Assembly: GCA_947627785.1 (NCBI GenBank)
Contig: CANQXC010000049.1
Span: 1-6,523 of the forward strand
Direction of reading: 5' to 3'
Length of the DNA stretch: 6,523 bases
Source of the DNA: an uncultured Clostridia bacterium
GTDB taxonomy: Bacteria > Bacillota > Clostridia > TANB77 > CAG-508
The position numbers and the translations under genes were made by a program. Below the pieces are notes generated by a model. That model was not told the DNA's origin. It saw only the letters and a list, made by a program, of their open reading frames with translations, and ran no database searches. This document shows, piece after piece, positions 6,263 to 6,523 of this stretch (positions are counted from its first letter, which is position 1; each line of letters opens with the position of its first letter).

Positions 6263-6270
6263 ATCACCAC
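6263..6270 (-). promoter_or_regulatory. ribosome-binding site of spoVB
   Basis: On the minus strand GTGGTGAT (6270-6263) ends three bases before the TTG start. It matches the downstream part of the full anti-Shine-Dalgarno complement GGAGGTGATC, with one mismatch in the GGAGG core. Measured from that core, the start lies about seven bases away. This supports TTG 6259 as the true start. The site abuts the palindrome at 6270-6296. Confidence 0.6.
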
Positions 6271-6296
6271 TAAATAAATATGCTATATTTATTTAG
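6270..6296. repeat. perfect 12-base inverted repeat upstream of spoVB
   Basis: CTAAATAAATAT (6270-6281) and ATATTTATTTAG (6285-6296) are perfect reverse complements around a three-base centre. The palindrome lies in the cysE-spoVB gap and ends where the spoVB ribosome site begins. It could be an operator, or an RNA hairpin beside the ribosome site. No T run follows, so it is not an intrinsic terminator. Only one base pair is G-C, so chance in AT-rich DNA must be allowed for. Confidence 0.6.
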
Positions 6297-6303
6297 AATA
6301 TGT
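6275..6303 (-). promoter_or_regulatory. possible sigma-E-type promoter of spoVB
   Basis: On the minus strand ACATATT (6303-6297), a 14-base spacer and CATATTTA (6282-6275) resemble the sigma-E layout expected for a cortex gene. The predicted start would fall near 6268, inside the ribosome site, leaving a leader of about nine bases; this argues against it or for a different start. The boxes overlap the palindrome. Confidence 0.22.
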
Positions 6304-6325
6304 TTTTAAGTAATAAAAGTAAGAG

Positions 6326-6523
6326 TTATAAAATTCTTCCAGGGATTCCAACAACAGTAACATTTTCTGGTACATCTTTTAGAACAACAGCATTTGCTCC
6401 AATTTTGGCATTATTTCCTATTGTAATATTGCCAAGTATTTTTGCACCACAACCTATTAATACATTATTTCCAATGGTAGGGTGTCGTTTACCTTTTTGC
6501 TTGCCAGTGCCACCAAGAGTTAC
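6326..6523 (-). CDS. cysE: serine O-acetyltransferase, C-terminal part
   Basis: CysE transfers acetyl from acetyl-CoA to L-serine, making O-acetylserine for cysteine synthesis in the cytosol. The window holds the last 65 residues and the TAA stop (6326-6328); the gene runs off the right edge. VTLGGTGKQKGKRHPTIG contains the GGTGK and RHP active-site/CoA segments of the family. GNNVLIGCGAKILG, NITIGNNAKIGANAVV and LKDVPENVTVVGIPGR are left-handed beta-helix hexapeptide repeats typical of the CysE C-terminus. The protein ends as GIPGRIL, only two residues after PGR, without the extra tail that follows in E. coli and B. subtilis CysE. It precedes spoVB on the same strand with no clear terminator between. 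A related hexapeptide acetyltransferase is possible, but the GGTGK..RHP pattern is characteristic of serine acetyltransferase. Confidence 0.92.
   Translation of the reverse strand, partial: VTLGGTGKQKGKRHPTIGNNVLIGCGAKILGNITIGNNAKIGANAVVLKDVPENVTVVGIPGRIL

Overview
The window is very AT-rich (roughly three quarters A+T by eye). It carries two genes of the endospore programme, spoIIP and spoVB, next to housekeeping genes of low-GC Gram-positive type. Strong sigma-A promoters, AGGAGG-type ribosome sites and frequent TTG/GTG starts also fit an anaerobic spore-forming Clostridia-type Firmicute. I cannot name the species.

Layout. Positions 1-322 form a self-contained rpmF unit (ribosomal protein bL32) with its own sigma-A promoter, a palindrome over the -10 box, and a terminator whose loop contains the rpmF stop codon. 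Positions 332-2701 form a second unit: an extended -10 promoter, a 736-residue soluble coiled-coil protein I do not recognise, and a nested hairpin ending in a T tract. Positions 2702-3967 hold a spacer with three alternating TTTGAATAT half-sites, then spoIIP, the engulfment cell-wall hydrolase, broken by a +1 frameshift near 3495-3500. Positions 3969-4890 hold prmC (release-factor glutamine methyltransferase) with its own promoter. On the minus strand, reading leftward from the right edge, are the 3' end of a serine O-acetyltransferase gene (cysE), a 66-base gap with a perfect 12+3+12 palindrome, and spoVB (MOP-family flippase of spore cortex synthesis). The spoVB end overlaps the end of prmC by 14 bases.

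How it fits together. I see no single pathway. SpoIIP and SpoVB both act on peptidoglycan during sporulation (engulfment and cortex synthesis), bL32 and PrmC serve translation, and CysE feeds cysteine synthesis. Most genes here appear to be separate transcription units. The main points for a second look are the spoIIP frameshift, the unknown protein and its likely misplaced start, and the structured spacers at 2589-2758 and 6270-6296. I see no convincing sign of a mobile element, CRISPR array, defence system or RNA gene.
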